A stretch of DNA of 5,724 nucleotides. Source: Candidatus Gastranaerophilales bacterium. GTDB taxonomy: Bacteria; Cyanobacteriota; Vampirovibrionia; Gastranaerophilales; Gastranaerophilaceae. The notes beneath the pieces are model-generated. The model saw nothing but the letters and a program-made list of their open reading frames with translations, did no database searches and was not told the origin of the DNA. This document shows positions 5,127 through 5,724 of the stretch, piece by piece. The DNA lies in contig CANRHJ010000120.1 of NCBI GenBank assembly GCA_947630355.1, positions 1 to 5,724 on the forward strand, written 5' to 3'. The first letter of the stretch is position 1. Every line of letters starts with the position of its first letter. The translations under genes were made by a program, and so were the position numbers.

Positions 5127-5724
5127 ATGATTAATTTAGACATGTCGAAATATTCAATAGTAGTGCTTGATGAAGTGCCTTCAACAAACGCATATGCGCT
5201 TGAGAATATGCCGTTTCTGGAAAACGGAACGGTAATATTTACAAATCATCAAACAAATGGGCGCGGTAGATTTAACAGGGTTTGGGTGTCGGATGACAGT
5301 GAAAATATTTTTATGTCACTTGTTTTAAAGCCTGATAATATTGAAAATTACCCTTTTGCCAATCTGACTCAGTATTTATCGGTTTGTGTTTGTAAATTGC
5401 TTGAAAAAGAATTTAATCTGAAGCCTCAAATCAAATGGCCTAATGATATTCTTTCAGACGGATTTAAAATATCGGGGATATTGGCGGAAACACAAATGAA
5501 GGATAATAAAATTGAAGGTATTATCTTGGGGTTGGGACTTAATGTAAATATGGATATTGATACACTTAACGCTATTGACCAAAAGGCTGTTTCTATAAAA
5601 GTATTAACGGGTAATCTGTATAACTGCGAAACCATTGTGCGCAAATTATTGGATATTTTCTTTGAAAATTACGATAATTTTGTTAAGGATGGTTTTAGTT
5701 TTATTGAAAATAACTATATATCAA
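5127..5724 (+). CDS. birA: Biotin-protein ligase (biotin-acetyl-CoA-carboxylase ligase), 3' end outside window
   Basis: The frame is open from ATG 5127 to the right edge (199 complete codons). The enzyme makes biotinyl-5'-AMP from biotin and ATP and attaches biotin to a lysine of the biotin carboxyl carrier protein of acetyl-CoA carboxylase and similar enzymes in the cytoplasm. Motifs of the catalytic domain are STN (19-21), NGRGRFNRVW (44-53, biotin/AMP loop), KWPNDI (103-108), KISGILAE (114-121) and GLGLNVN (135-141). The catalytic domain starts almost at the N-terminus, so the DNA-binding wing present in E. coli BirA is absent and the protein should not act as a biotin repressor. The C-terminal SH3-like domain would lie beyond the edge. 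ATG 5142 (MSKYSIVVLDE) is an alternative start; neither has a clear ribosome binding site. Confidence 0.93.
   Translation, partial: MINLDMSKYSIVVLDEVPSTNAYALENMPFLENGTVIFTNHQTNGRGRFNRVWVSDDSENIFMSLVLKPDNIENYPFANLTQYLSVCVCKLLEKEFNLKPQIKWPNDILSDGFKISGILAETQMKDNKIEGIILGLGLNVNMDIDTLNAIDQKAVSIKVLTGNLYNCETIVRKLLDIFFENYDNFVKDGFSFIENNYIS

Noticed and set aside
5426..5644. Minus-strand reading frame of 72 codons
   Set aside because: It is antisense to birA in the region coding for KISGILAE and GLGLNVN.

Overview
The window is AT-rich (roughly 30% GC) bacterial chromosomal DNA with short intergenic gaps and six probable or possible protein genes. It has no tRNA, rRNA, CRISPR array or transposase gene. 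The sequence does not identify the organism directly. A low-GC Gram-negative-type bacterium is suggested by a polyprenyl-phosphate glycosyltransferase next to a YdjC-family deacetylase. Mixed use of Shine-Dalgarno sites and GC-rich palindromes of the GTTGGGTTA/TAACCCAAC type would fit an uncultured gut bacterium near Cyanobacteria (for example Gastranaerophilales). That placement is an inference of low confidence.

Layout. Positions 1-200 hold two near-identical 100-nt tandem units, each built around a GC-rich hairpin; the first unit also has flanking inverted repeats (MITE- or REP-like). Positions 200-521 are non-coding and contain a GC-rich island around 361-410 that folds into an imperfect hairpin, probably part of the leader of the first gene or a decayed element. 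Positions 522-2531 (+) encode a 669-residue acidic, helical protein of unknown family. It is built from about 36-residue repeats marked by a Cys/Tyr-x7-Asp signature. Its end overlaps convergently with a YdjC/ChbG/HpnK-type sugar deacetylase gene (2517-3365, -). A 56-nt divergent promoter region separates that gene from a GtrB/DPM1-type glycosyltransferase (3422-4381, +), whose end overlaps a doubtful small minus-strand gene (4374-4529). A stand-alone receiver-domain response regulator follows (4666-5082, +). Its promoter places the transcription start on or next to the start codon. A monofunctional biotin-protein ligase gene (birA, 5127 onward, +) runs off the right edge.

How the genes may work together. 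The deacetylase and glycosyltransferase form a plausible functional pair: one loads a sugar on a polyprenyl phosphate and the other deacetylates an N-acetyl sugar. This resembles Francisella FlmF2/NaxD and, by analogy, ArnC/ArnD. The response regulator and birA are codirectional and 44 nt apart, but have no obvious shared function. The main candidates for something undescribed are the 36-residue repeat protein, the leaderless-looking response regulator promoter and the composite palindromic repeats at the left edge.
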